Shown here: positions 52,624-61,667 of the stretch, piece after piece
Numbering within the stretch: the first letter of the stretch is position 1
Layout: each line of letters opens with the position of its first letter
Origin: an uncultured bacterium
GTDB lineage: Bacteria > DUMJ01
Assembly: GCA_937958695.1 (NCBI GenBank)
Contig: CALGNK010000014.1
Coordinates: forward strand, 46,030 to 110,029
Reading direction: 5' to 3'
DNA length: 64,000 nucleotides
Notes under the pieces: generated by a model
What the model was told of the DNA's origin: nothing
Databases searched by the model: none
The model's input: the letters and a program-made list of their open reading frames with translations, nothing else
Translations under genes and position numbers: made by a program

Positions 52624-52649
52624 AAGACGGGGTTTACCCCGTCTTTTTT
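52624..52649 (+). terminator. Rho-independent terminator of the sigma/HtrA/TolC operon
   Basis: Perfect nine-base stem AAGACGGGG / CCCCGTCTT (52624-52632 and 52637-52645) with loop TTTA and a run of T. It ends the operon that begins at 47142. Confidence 0.95.
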
Positions 52650-53116
52650 ATTATTATCTCTGGCAAGTTTGACGCTCTAAAATTTAAAAGCCAGCATGGC
52701 TAGCGGGTTATTTTAACTTTTAAAACTGAGGCGTAAGCACTATAGGTCTTACTTTACTATGCTTAATATCTTGGTGAGTTTTTATATCCCTACAGGAGTA
52801 TTGAAGTGCCTATCTATAATAATTCTCTTCTTTTGACTTAAGTTAGAATCAGTTATGACTCTTACGCTTCTATTAACATAGATAGATTTACCTATAGTCC
52901 TTAGAAAATGCCCCAGATTTTTCTATTCGCATGTAGCATCTCAGTTAACTCGTTTAGAAAAATTATAGACATCCTCCTATATATGGTGTATTCTCCTTTA
53001 AAAAATAATATAAACTATTCTGTAACCTCTTTAGCTACAAGATGGCATTCTTTTTTTGTCAAATTTGAAGAAGCAATCTAATTTCGGGTAGATTATTTTT
53101 GAGGAAGATCGTCGTC
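52650..53116. other. Intergenic region before the second LacI gene
   Basis: No convincing gene on the plus strand. It contains a decayed minus-strand reading frame (52782-52973) and otherwise AT-rich sequence. No tRNA, terminator or repeat was seen apart from the terminator at its left edge. Confidence 0.6.
52782..52973 (-). pseudogene. Decayed small gene (frameshifted), unrecognised
   Basis: An ATG at 52973 opens 23 codons (ending NRKIWGIF, TAA 52902). The +1 frame then runs on without stop for about 46 codons to TAA 52782, giving text such as IGKSIYVNRSVRVITDSN. A single-base shift near the GGGG run at 52912-52915 would join the two into one protein of about 63 residues. AAAGGAG lies about 24 bases before the ATG. 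No homologue known to me; it could also be chance. Confidence 0.3.
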
Positions 53117-53145
53117 TTGACAGAGGGATTTAAGTATTATATAAT
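53117..53145 (+). promoter_or_regulatory. Promoter of the second LacI gene
   Basis: TTGACA (53117-53122), a 17-base spacer and TATAAT (53140-53145), a near-perfect sigma-70 promoter. The LacI start is 45 bases after the -10 box. Confidence 0.9.
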
Positions 53146-53152
53146 CTTTATT

Positions 53153-53166
53153 GTTAATGTTAACAT
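53153..53166 (+). promoter_or_regulatory. LacI operator (locus 2, regulator gene)
   Basis: TGTTAATGTTAACAT with perfect ten-base palindrome ATGTTAACAT at 53157-53166, centred about 16 bases after the -10 box. The same sequence precedes the sugar-transport genes at 56435. It suggests autoregulation. Confidence 0.75.
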
Positions 53167-53189
53167 ATAAAAGGAAGTGTATTTAGTTT

Positions 53190-54218
53190 ATGGCTACAAT
53201 AAAAGATGTTGCAGAGAGAGCTGGAGTATCAGTAATGACTGTCTCTAGAGTGATTAATAATAGTAGGTACGTAAGCCAGGCGACTAAAGAAAGGGTAGAA
53301 AAAGCGATGGAAGATCTTGGTTATGTACCAAACGCTCTTGCTCATGGATTAATTACTAAAAGAACTCATGTACTTGGACTAATTGTCTCTGACATTACTA
53401 ACCCCTTTTTTACTACAATAGCTAGAGGTGTAGAAGATCTTGCTATAAAGAATGGATTTAATATTATACTTTGTAATACTGATGAGGATGTAGAAAAAGA
53501 AAAGAAGTACATTGAGCTTTTACTCAGGAAGAGAGTAGATGGAATAATCTTAAGTCCTGCAGATTGTAGCAGAAGAGATAGTATAGAACAGATAATAAAA
53601 AGGAATATTCCATTAGTGTTAATAGACAGATGTATTAGAGGATTAGATGTAGAGTGTGTATATAGTGATAGTGCATTTGGGGCTTATGAGCTGACAAAAT
53701 ATCTAATCAGTCTTGGTCACAAAAGAATTGGTATTATAGTTGGACCCAAAAGAATATCTACTGCCGTGGAAAGGATAGAAGGATATAAAAGGGCTTTAAA
53801 GGAAGCTAATATTCCTTTAGACAACTCTTTAATCAAATGGGGTGAGAAATACAGTAGAGAAGATGGGTATAGCAACACCCTAGCGTTATTAAAGATGGAT
53901 AACCCTCCTACTGCGATTTTTGGCGGGAATAGACTAATAACAGTAGGCGTTCTTAGAGCTATTAGAGAATTAGGGATGAGAATTCCAGAGGATATTTCCG
54001 TAGTCTCTTTTGATGAAGTGGAAGATATATCTGTGACAAATTCATTTTTGACTGTAGTAAGCCAGAATTCATATGCTATAGGGATGATAGCTACGGAACG
54101 TCTCTTGAAAAGAATAAAAGAAAAGAATAGATTTTTAGGCCCTTCTGAAAATATCGTCTTGCAACCTGAAGTAATTATAAGAAAATCTTGTAGATCTTTA
54201 TTGGGAGGAGAGATATAG
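53190..54218 (+). CDS. LacI-family transcriptional regulator (locus 2)
   Basis: 342 residues. HTH TIKDVAERAGVSVMTVSRVINNS, hinge LGYVPNALAHGLITKRT, sensor start VLGLIVSDITNPFFTTIARGVED. It is adjacent to, and likely controls, a peptide-type binding protein gene and the family-1 sugar importer and enzymes after it: the same palindrome lies at both promoters. Paralogue of the regulator at 14983. Inducer unknown, likely a sugar acid or its derivative. Confidence 0.95.
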   Translation: MATIKDVAERAGVSVMTVSRVINNSRYVSQATKERVEKAMEDLGYVPNALAHGLITKRTHVLGLIVSDITNPFFTTIARGVEDLAIKNGFNIILCNTDEDVEKEKKYIELLLRKRVDGIILSPADCSRRDSIEQIIKRNIPLVLIDRCIRGLDVECVYSDSAFGAYELTKYLISLGHKRIGIIVGPKRISTAVERIEGYKRALKEANIPLDNSLIKWGEKYSREDGYSNTLALLKMDNPPTAIFGGNRLITVGVLRAIRELGMRIPEDISVVSFDEVEDISVTNSFLTVVSQNSYAIGMIATERLLKRIKEKNRFLGPSENIVLQPEVIIRKSCRSLLGGEI

Positions 54219-54295
54219 AGTATTAAATGGGTATTTAATTAAACTTTAAGTTTATTAAGTTTATTAAAATTTTATTAGAGGAGGTGATAAGGATA

Positions 54296-56288
54296 ATGAA
54301 AGGATTATTTAAAAGGCTAGCGTTATTTTTAGTATTTATAGTTTTAATAACTGGGGTTATTCCAGTAACTTATGCACAGAAAAAGATTTATGTAGGACAA
54401 TATGAATTAGAGGAGTATGAAAAGTTAACAGGTAGAAAGATCTCTAGTTTTAAAGAAGCTCCAATACTTGCCGAACTTGTAAAGCAAGGAAAACTTCCTC
54501 CAGTGGAGAAAAGACTTCCAGAAAAACCTCTAGTTGTAGAACCTTACGAAGAGATAGGTCAATATGGAGGCTCGTGGCACATAGCTGAACCAATTAATTA
54601 TCATCTTTACCAGCTTCGTCGTGAGTTGCTCCTAAGGTTTGATGATCCGTCTGCTAGGGGAGAGAAAGGTCAACCAGAGGTTCGTCCTAATTTGGCAGTT
54701 AGTTGGCAAATATCAAAAGATGCGAAGGTGTATACTATATATCTTAGAAAAGGAGTAAGATGGTCTGATGGTGAACTTTTTTACAACAGATGATATTGTG
54801 TTCTGGTATGAGGATATACTCCTTAATAAAGACCTTACTCCAGTAATACCTCAATGGTTTCAGACTAAGGATGGCGTAGGTAAAGTTGAGAAAGTAGACC
54901 AGTATACTGTTAGATTTATATTCCGAAATCCGAATCCTATCTTCTTTGAGACTCTATATTCTAATATTAGTTGGCCAATGGTTATGAGCCCTAAACATTA
55001 TCTAAAACAGTTTCATCCCAAGTATACACCCTCAGAAGAGCTTAATAAGTTACTAAAATCTGAAGGCTTCTCTGCATGGAATCAGTTATTCTTACGAAAG
55101 GCAGATTATACAGTAAACCCTGATTTACCTGTAATGGTACCGTGGCAACTTAAAACTAAACCTGGGCAGATAGTTCAAATTATGGAAAGAAATCCCTACT
55201 ATTTTAAGGTAGACTCTGCTGGAAATCAGTTACCATATATCGATCGAATTGTTCTTGAGATAGTCTCTGATGCAAATATTGCTCTAATGAAAGCTCTTTC
55301 AGGCGGAACAGATTGGGGATGTCACTTCATTGGTGGATTGAACGATTTCCCAATTCTGGTAGAAAATGCAGAAAAGGGAGGTTATGATGTAGCAACTAGA
55401 TATACTGTAGATGGTATTACTGCTATAGCTTTATTTGTTAATCAAAATGTAAAAGATCCTAAGTTACGTAGTCTTTTCAGAGATAGGCGTTTTAGATTAG
55501 CCCTATCTCTTGCTGTAGATAGAGATGCTATAAGTAAAATCCTTTATGCAGGTCAAAGTGAGAAGAGACTTCTAGTTATGCCTGAGAGTTCTCCATATTA
55601 TTCTCTAGAACAGAAAGAATCTGCATTAAAGAACGTAGAATACGACCCCAAGAAAGCTAATCAACTTTTGGACCAGTTAGGTCTTACTAAAAGAGATAAA
55701 GATGGTTACAGACTTTTTGCGGATGGAACCCCTGTGGCGATAGTGATAGAGTATCGACATCCTCCAGGTTCCTATCAGGGTGATACCCCAGAATTAATAG
55801 CTAAATACTTAAGTAATGTTGGTATTAAAGTTGCTTTGAAACAAGAGACGGCTTCTCTATTAGCCACTAGGACTGCTGCTAACGAGCACCATATGGTTGC
55901 AATTAATATAAGTGGACCTTGGCATCCGATATTAGATTGGAACTTTCTCCCTATTTCTGTAGGTACTACTTATTGGGCTCCTCTATGGTATAGGTGGGCT
56001 GTATCCGAGGGAAAGGAAGGTGAAGAACCCCCGCCTGTATCTAAAAAGATGGTATCACTACAAAAGGCTATGTTGGAAGCTCTTGATATCAAAACGAGAA
56101 GGAAGATCGTTACAGAAATAATCAGAACTCATAATGAAAATTTATGGATAATACCAATAACTACTTATCCAGGAGAAGCCCACATAATAAAAAAGAACTT
56201 TAGGAATACTCCTAGAAAAGTGACAGGGCTACAGAACTTCTATCATCGTCAGCCTTTATATCCTGAGCAGTTCTTTATCAAACAGTAA
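54296..56288 (+). pseudogene. Family-5 ABC substrate-binding protein interrupted by a frameshift
   Basis: The first frame (ATG 54296, GGAGGTG upstream) encodes a signal peptide and the N-terminal part up to [13 protein letters not shown], then TGA at 54791. The neighbouring frame picks up immediately with [18 protein letters not shown] and runs to 56288. Homologues read [21 protein letters not shown], so one extra T in the run of six at 54777-54782 breaks the gene; removing one T restores GELFTTDD and a protein of about 663 residues. Either a recent mutation, a base-calling error, or slippage at the T run. No permease or ATPase of its own follows. Confidence 0.85.
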
Positions 56289-56390
56289 AGGCTTTTAGAT
56301 ATGCTTCTATGTGGCTCAGGGCGCTTTAAAATATATTCATGATAGGTAATTGTTGCATAGATAGCTGATAAAGTTACAATGGAGATTTTA

Positions 56391-56419
56391 TTGACATAGT
56401 AAACTTAGGGGTATATAAT
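56391..56419 (+). promoter_or_regulatory. Promoter of sugar-transport operon
   Basis: TTGACA (56391-56396), 17-base spacer, TATAAT (56414-56419). Transcription would start near 56426, nine bases before the LacI palindrome. Confidence 0.92.
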
Positions 56420-56434
56420 CTAACAAGAATTATG

Positions 56435-56450
56435 TTAATGTTAACATTAA
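56435..56450 (+). promoter_or_regulatory. LacI operator (locus 2, transport operon)
   Basis: A perfect 16-base palindrome TTAATGTTAACATTAA located just inside the transcript start. Shares ATGTTAACAT with 53157-53166. Confidence 0.85.
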
Positions 56451-56681
56451 AATGGGGGTGAGAGTAGAAGCGATAAGTCTATTGTATGTAAAAGGATCTA
56501 TTAAGAATCGAAGTCTAGTTAAGTTATTCCAATGGGTAGTTTTGGAAAGTGCCCAGAGTGAATGAGTCTCTAGAGATCAGTTAGAGAATAAGTAGTACAA
56601 CAATAGAGGTTCACCGCTTAAGAGAATTAGTGTGTAGAAATTTGGAGATTTAGTTAAAAGAAAAAAGGAGGGGATTGAGAG

Positions 56682-57986
56682 ATGAAACGTTGTTTGGTTT
56701 TGATTGGATTGTTAGTAACATATATCTTTGTTTTTGAGTCTTTAGCCTTTGGAGCCAAAACAGAACTTACTTTATGGATGTTTAGCTTAACTCCTGAGAC
56801 TCAAAAATGGATGCAAGAAGAATTAGTTCCACAATTTGAAAAGAAATTTCCTGACTATACGGTAAGGGTTCAGTATGTTCCATACGAAGGATATAGAGAG
56901 AAGATTGGTACTGCACTAAGTGCTAAGACTTTACCAGACATATTCGAGGAGGGGACTCAATCTGCTGGTTGGATGGCCTCTTCTGGTACAGTTATTCCAG
57001 TAGATAAATGGACGAAAACCTGGCCAGAAGTAAAAGATTTCTATCCCGCAGCTTGGCAGCAGCCTCAGTATCAAGGACGGCAGTGGGGAATACCTTTCTA
57101 TATGCATCCTTCTACACTTTTGTATTGGAAAGATACTTTTAAAGAAGTAGGGTTAGATCCTAATAAACCTCCATATACTCAAGAGGCTTACTTAGAGTAC
57201 GCTAAGAAATTACAGAAGGTAGAGGGAAATAGAACAGTAAGACTGGGAGGATGGGCTCCTGATGGTTGGAGGGCGTTGTTTCAGGAATTTGAAGTTGTTA
57301 TACAAAGATTTAAAGGAAAGCTAGTTTCTGAGGATTATACTAAGGTCTTATTTGATGGAGAAGAAGGCATAAAAGCCCTTTCTTATCTAGTAAAACTCCA
57401 CCAAACAGTTTATCCTCCTGGAGTAGCTAAACTTCCTGAGCAGGCTCCGATTCCATGGTTTTCTCAGAAAGCTATAGCTATGCATTTTAGAGCTCATACC
57501 ACTGAAGTTAAGAATGTGCTTAGATATAACCCTGAAGCTTTTAAAGATTTAGGATTTGGTATCCCTTTGAGAGCAGAAGGGTATACTCGTAAAGTTTCTA
57601 TCCAATGGAGAAATTCCTTATTCATAAGTGTTAACTGCAAAAATCCAGATGTAGCTATAGAGTTTATAAAATTATTTGTTAGTCCGAAGAATAATGTAAG
57701 GTACTGCGATTTGCAAGGATATGTACCTGTTAGGAAGTCTGCTCTGTCTTTAAAGAGTGTCCAGGAATCTCCATATATGGGGAAGTTTATGACTCTAGCA
57801 GGTCCTTATGGACATGATGTAGTTAGCCCTCCATCTTACTTTGAACTTAGACAAAAAGCAGGAATTTTCTTTGAAGAAGCCACGTTAGGGAAAAGAACTG
57901 TTAAAAGCGCTATAGAAGAGGCTGCCAAAGTCTGGAAAGAACAGTTACCTAAAGAACCAAAACCTGTAATTCCACCCGGATATTAA
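56682..57986 (+). CDS. Sugar ABC transporter substrate-binding protein, family 1
   Basis: 434 residues with a signal peptide (LVLIGLLVTYIFVFESLAFG). SBP_bac_1 (MalE-like) features: LTLWMFSLTPETQKWMQEELVPQFEK, then WGIPFYMHPSTLLYWKDTFKEVGLDPNKPP. No lipobox. Binds a mono- or oligosaccharide outside the cell for the two permeases that follow. SD AAGGAGGGG. A stable intercistronic hairpin lies after the stop, which should favour higher levels of this protein. Confidence 0.94.
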   Translation: MKRCLVLIGLLVTYIFVFESLAFGAKTELTLWMFSLTPETQKWMQEELVPQFEKKFPDYTVRVQYVPYEGYREKIGTALSAKTLPDIFEEGTQSAGWMASSGTVIPVDKWTKTWPEVKDFYPAAWQQPQYQGRQWGIPFYMHPSTLLYWKDTFKEVGLDPNKPPYTQEAYLEYAKKLQKVEGNRTVRLGGWAPDGWRALFQEFEVVIQRFKGKLVSEDYTKVLFDGEEGIKALSYLVKLHQTVYPPGVAKLPEQAPIPWFSQKAIAMHFRAHTTEVKNVLRYNPEAFKDLGFGIPLRAEGYTRKVSIQWRNSLFISVNCKNPDVAIEFIKLFVSPKNNVRYCDLQGYVPVRKSALSLKSVQESPYMGKFMTLAGPYGHDVVSPPSYFELRQKAGIFFEEATLGKRTVKSAIEEAAKVWKEQLPKEPKPVIPPGY

Positions 57987-57996
57987 CTTTATAATT

Positions 57997-58037
57997 CTTG
58001 GAGTTGGTGTAGAAATTATCTCTATACCAGCTCCAAG
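57997..58037 (+). terminator. Intercistronic hairpin between sugar-binding protein and permease
   Basis: A 17-base stem, 57997-58013 with 58021-58037 (CTTGGAG.../...CTCCAAG), with two G-U pairs and a seven-base loop. It lies between the binding-protein stop and the permease SD and is not followed by a T-run, so it more likely stabilises the upstream message than stops transcription. Confidence 0.75.
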
Positions 58038-58054
58038 AGTAGGAGGTTTAAAAT

Positions 58055-58948
58055 ATGAGAAAAACTTCTGGATTAATGTTTAGAGAGGCGCGAGATGGTT
58101 ATTTGTTTGCCTCTCCGTGGATAATAGGTTTTATTATGTTTTATCTAGGACCTATATTGGCAACCTTTTTCTTGAGTTTTACAGAATATAAAATTCCTTT
58201 AACACCAAAGTGGGTTGGTTTAGGGAATTACTTTTCACTGTTTACACAAGATGTACAATTTAAGGTATCGCTATATAATACTGTATATTATACTATATTT
58301 GTTGTTCCTCTCTCTATTTGTGGTTCTCTAATAATGGCAATGCTTATGAATAGAAATTTAAGAGGAATCGCAGCATATAGAACTGCAGTATATCTACCTG
58401 CGGTTACCTCAGGAGTAGCTGTAGCTTTATTATGGATGTGGCTATTAGACCCTAGCATAGGTATTATAAACTATATATTAGGGAAAATAGGATTGCCTCA
58501 GCCATTGTGGCTTCAAGACGAAAAGTGGGCTAAGCCTGCTCTAATAATGATGCAACTCTACTATATAGGTGGTAATACTATGGTGGTCTTCCTTTCTGGA
58601 CTACAAGGAGTCCCTCAATCTTTATATGAAGCAGCAGAAATAGATGGTGCAAATTGGTGGTATAAATTCAGACATGTAACGATTCCTATGATTTCCCCAA
58701 TTATTCTTTTTAATCTCATAATGGCAGTAATTGGTTCTTTTCAAGTTTTTACTCAAGCTTTTGTGATGACTCAGGGAGGCCCTAATAATTCTACTCTGTT
58801 TTATGTATATTATCTTTATAATGTAGCGTTCTGGTGGGGTAGGTTAGGATATGCAGCTGCATTAGCATGGATTTTATTTGTTATAGTTTTTGTACTAACT
58901 ATTATTCAGTTAAAGTTTTCTGGAAGATGGGTCTATTATGCTGGTTAA
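58055..58948 (+). CDS. Sugar ABC transporter permease (MalF/UgpA type)
   Basis: 297 residues, six membrane helices. EAA loop: YEAAEIDGANWWYKFRHVTIPMISP. N-terminal PWIIGFIMFYLGPILATFFLSF is typical. Forms the channel with the next protein. SD AGGAGG. No ATPase gene is present in the cluster, so a shared MsmX/UgpC-type ATPase elsewhere is expected. Confidence 0.95.
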   Translation: MRKTSGLMFREARDGYLFASPWIIGFIMFYLGPILATFFLSFTEYKIPLTPKWVGLGNYFSLFTQDVQFKVSLYNTVYYTIFVVPLSICGSLIMAMLMNRNLRGIAAYRTAVYLPAVTSGVAVALLWMWLLDPSIGIINYILGKIGLPQPLWLQDEKWAKPALIMMQLYYIGGNTMVVFLSGLQGVPQSLYEAAEIDGANWWYKFRHVTIPMISPIILFNLIMAVIGSFQVFTQAFVMTQGGPNNSTLFYVYYLYNVAFWWGRLGYAAALAWILFVIVFVLTIIQLKFSGRWVYYAG

Positions 58949-58968
58949 TTTGAGAAGGAGTGAAGCGC

Positions 58969-59808
58969 ATGAGAAAAAAGGAATTTGATTTAATAGTAAA
59001 TGCTATATATTATATGTTACTTACTGTAATAGCGATAGTCTTTGTATTTCCTACATTCTGGATGGTCACAACTGCTTTAAAACCCACAAAGGATATATTT
59101 AAAATCCCTCCTATATGGCTACCAAAACCTCCTCATTGGGAGATATTTAGAGAAGCTTGGTATAAGAGACCTTTTAATACATATTTAAAGAACTCTCTAT
59201 TTATTGTAACGTTAGACCTTATTGGAGTACTGTTTACCTCTTCTCTAGTAGCCTATTCTTTTGCTAGGCTCCGATGGCCTGGAAGAGATATATTCTTTCT
59301 TATAACTCTATGTACTTTAATGCTTCCATCTCAGGTTACTATTATACCTCTTTTTATAATTTTTAATCGATTAGGTATGGTGAATACATACTATCCTCTT
59401 ATATTACCGTCATTTTTTGGTGGAGGAGCTTTTAATATATTTCTTCTAAGACAGTACTACAAGACCCTACCTACAGATTTGGATGATGCAGCTAGGATAG
59501 ATGGCTGTAGTAATTTCCAAATTTACTGGCAAATTCTTCTTCCTCTTATGAAACCTGCTCTTGCAGCGGTAGCAATATTTACATTTATGAGCCAATGGAA
59601 TTCTTTTCTCATTCCTTTGATATATTTGAATGATGAAAGGAAATTTACTTTACCTCTAGGTTTATCTGCATTTAGATACGAATTTGAGGTGAGTTGGAAT
59701 CACTTAATGGCTGCCTCATTCCTAACACTTTTGCCATGTATTGTTATCTTCTTTATAGCCCAAAGGTTTTTTATACGAGGTATTACTCTTACTGGCTTAA
59801 AAGAATAA
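58969..59808 (+). CDS. Sugar ABC transporter permease (MalG/UgpE type)
   Basis: 279 residues from ATG 58969 (GAAGGAG eight bases upstream; GTG 58960 is in frame but inside the SD). Six helices. The EAA loop reads LDDAARIDGCSNFQIYWQILLPLMKPAL, and TFWMVTTALKPTKDIFKIPP near the start is the standard MalG opening. Second half of the sugar channel, 20 bases after the first permease stop. Confidence 0.95.
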   Translation: MRKKEFDLIVNAIYYMLLTVIAIVFVFPTFWMVTTALKPTKDIFKIPPIWLPKPPHWEIFREAWYKRPFNTYLKNSLFIVTLDLIGVLFTSSLVAYSFARLRWPGRDIFFLITLCTLMLPSQVTIIPLFIIFNRLGMVNTYYPLILPSFFGGGAFNIFLLRQYYKTLPTDLDDAARIDGCSNFQIYWQILLPLMKPALAAVAIFTFMSQWNSFLIPLIYLNDERKFTLPLGLSAFRYEFEVSWNHLMAASFLTLLPCIVIFFIAQRFFIRGITLTGLKE

Positions 59809-59841
59809 ATAATTAATCTATATTAGAAAGGAGTATGCTTT

Positions 59842-60855
59842 ATGTTTACCAAGCCAAAAGTTCTATTAGCAATGCATAGAAATTTAGGTGAACAGATCTT
59901 TAGAAAAGAGGACTTTGAGTATTTTAGATCTTTTGTGAACGTAAACGAGATTAATTCTCTTCCTGAGAGAGTAGATGAGGTATTTATTAAAGATAATATA
60001 AGGGATGTAGATATTTGTATCACCTGCTGGGGCACTCCTCCATTTACTGAGGAAATTTTAGACAACGCAAACAGGCTAAAACTTATAGCTCATTCAGCAG
60101 GAACTGTCAAACCTATAATAACAGACTATGTCTGGGAGAGAGGCATTAGAGTTACTAGCGCTGCTCCTGCTATAGCTGTTGCTGTAGCTGAAATGACATT
60201 GGCGCTTATTATTATATCCCTAAAAAGGATATTTCAGTTTAATGAGCTCACCCATAAAGGTTTCTGGAAGATTGAAGAAGAGATAGCCAAGTCCAGGTCT
60301 TTATACAGTGTAACTGTTGGAATAGTATCAGCAAGCCATGTAGGTAGGAATTTAATAAGACTTTTAAAGAATTTTCAGGTAGATATACTTCTATATGACC
60401 CATATGTCTCTAAAGAAGAGGCAGAGAAACTAGGAGTAAAATTAGTATCTTTAGAAGAGCTTATATCTAAATCAGATGTGGTATCTCTTCATGCACCAAG
60501 TATTCCTGAGACTTACCATATGATAAACAGAGAGAATATAAAATTCTTAAAACCTGGAGCCATTCTTATAAATACTGCAAGAGGTTCCTTAATAGATGAA
60601 TCAGCCCTTATAGAAAGGCTGGCTAAGGGAGATATATTCGCCTGTTTAGATGTTACAGATCCAGAGCCCCCAGATATTAATAGTCCTTTAAGAAAACTTC
60701 CAAATGTTATACTTACACCCCATATAGCAGGAGGCAATTCCATTACAGATAGGTGGAGACAAGGGAAATATATTATAGATCAGATTTATCAGTTTATTAC
60801 CAAAGGAACTATGGATTATGAAATTACAAAGGAGATGTTACCTAGGATAGCATAG
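59842..60855 (+). CDS. D-isomer-specific 2-hydroxyacid dehydrogenase (SerA/phosphoglycerate-dehydrogenase-like)
   Basis: 337 residues. NAD site VGIVSASHVGRNLI (unusual in lacking the third Gly of GxGxxG), catalytic Arg in NTARGSLID, Glu in DVTDPEPP and His in LTPHIAGG. No ACT domain, so not a full SerA. In this setting it probably oxidises or reduces a sugar-derived hydroxy or keto acid, for example a 2-keto-3-deoxy or erythronate-type acid. Confidence 0.92.
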   Translation: MFTKPKVLLAMHRNLGEQIFRKEDFEYFRSFVNVNEINSLPERVDEVFIKDNIRDVDICITCWGTPPFTEEILDNANRLKLIAHSAGTVKPIITDYVWERGIRVTSAAPAIAVAVAEMTLALIIISLKRIFQFNELTHKGFWKIEEEIAKSRSLYSVTVGIVSASHVGRNLIRLLKNFQVDILLYDPYVSKEEAEKLGVKLVSLEELISKSDVVSLHAPSIPETYHMINRENIKFLKPGAILINTARGSLIDESALIERLAKGDIFACLDVTDPEPPDINSPLRKLPNVILTPHIAGGNSITDRWRQGKYIIDQIYQFITKGTMDYEITKEMLPRIA

Positions 60856-60866
60856 GAGGGATAAAA

Positions 60867-61658
60867 GTGGAAAAAAGATACATCTTTTCGGTATTTACAA
60901 AGCCATGGCAGAGAATGCCCATAAAAGAGTTAGGAGAATTTATAAGTAGTTTAGGCTTTGATGCGATTGAATTTCCAGTTAGACCAGGATATCAGGTAGA
61001 ACCTGAGAATGTTAGAGAAGGACTACCAAAGTTAGCCAGAGAATTAGCAGAATTTAATATAAAGATAGCTAGTATAGCAGGACCAACGGACGAGGATACC
61101 TTTATAGCCTGCCATGAAGCACAAGTACCAATAATAAGGGTGATGTATAGAGTATTTGAAGATGGATATCTAACTTCGGAGAAAAGGGCAAAAGAGGATT
61201 TAGAAAAACTGTTACCACTTTGTGAGAAGTATAATGTAAAGATAGGAGTTCAGAACCACTGTGGAAAATTTGTATCACCAAATTCAGCAGGATTAATGAG
61301 ACTGGTAGAGAATTTTGATCCAAGATATATAGGGGTTATATGGGATGCAGCACATAATGCATTAGCTGGGGAGGAACCAGAGATGGGATTAGATATAGTA
61401 TGGTCACATCTACTTATGGTTAATCTAAAGAATGGTTATTGGAGGAGAAAGACAGGTCCTGAGGCAGAAGAGGCAGAATGGGAAGTCTATTGGACTAATG
61501 GAAGACAAGGATTGGCTAGTTGGCGTAGGGTAGCAGAATATTTAAAGAAGAGAAATTACTTTGGAGTTATTTGCCTAACTGCAGAGTATAGTGCACATGA
61601 CCAAGTGAATAGACTCATAGAAGAAGATATATCATTTGCAAAATCTCTCTTTATTTAG
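60867..61658 (+). CDS. Sugar isomerase/epimerase family protein (TIM barrel)
   Basis: 263 residues from GTG 60867 (GGAGGG upstream). AP-endonuclease-2 TIM barrel: IEFPVRPGYQVEP, VKIGVQNHCGKF and IGVIWDAAHNALAGEEP (His/Asp ligands), then HLLMVNLKNGYW and FGVICLTAEYS. More divergent from the epimerase at 15987, with an inserted Trp-rich stretch. Likely an isomerase of the sugar or sugar acid taken up by the transporter. Confidence 0.9.
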   Translation: MEKRYIFSVFTKPWQRMPIKELGEFISSLGFDAIEFPVRPGYQVEPENVREGLPKLARELAEFNIKIASIAGPTDEDTFIACHEAQVPIIRVMYRVFEDGYLTSEKRAKEDLEKLLPLCEKYNVKIGVQNHCGKFVSPNSAGLMRLVENFDPRYIGVIWDAAHNALAGEEPEMGLDIVWSHLLMVNLKNGYWRRKTGPEAEEAEWEVYWTNGRQGLASWRRVAEYLKKRNYFGVICLTAEYSAHDQVNRLIEEDISFAKSLFI

Positions 61659-61667
61659 GAGATAAGT

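Larger units (their letters stand above)
56289..56681 (+). other. Intergenic region with promoter, operator and long leader
   Basis: Contains the promoter (56391-56419) and operator (56435-56450), then about 230 bases of leader before the sugar-binding protein. A 37-codon frame starts at ATG 56452 without an SD (to 56565). The ten-base palindrome TCTCTAGAGA is the only other structure noted. No riboswitch recognised. Confidence 0.6.

Noticed and set aside
56452..56565. 37-codon frame as a leader peptide
   Set aside because: No Shine-Dalgarno site, no amino-acid bias, and it overlaps the operator edge; kept only as a note on the leader.
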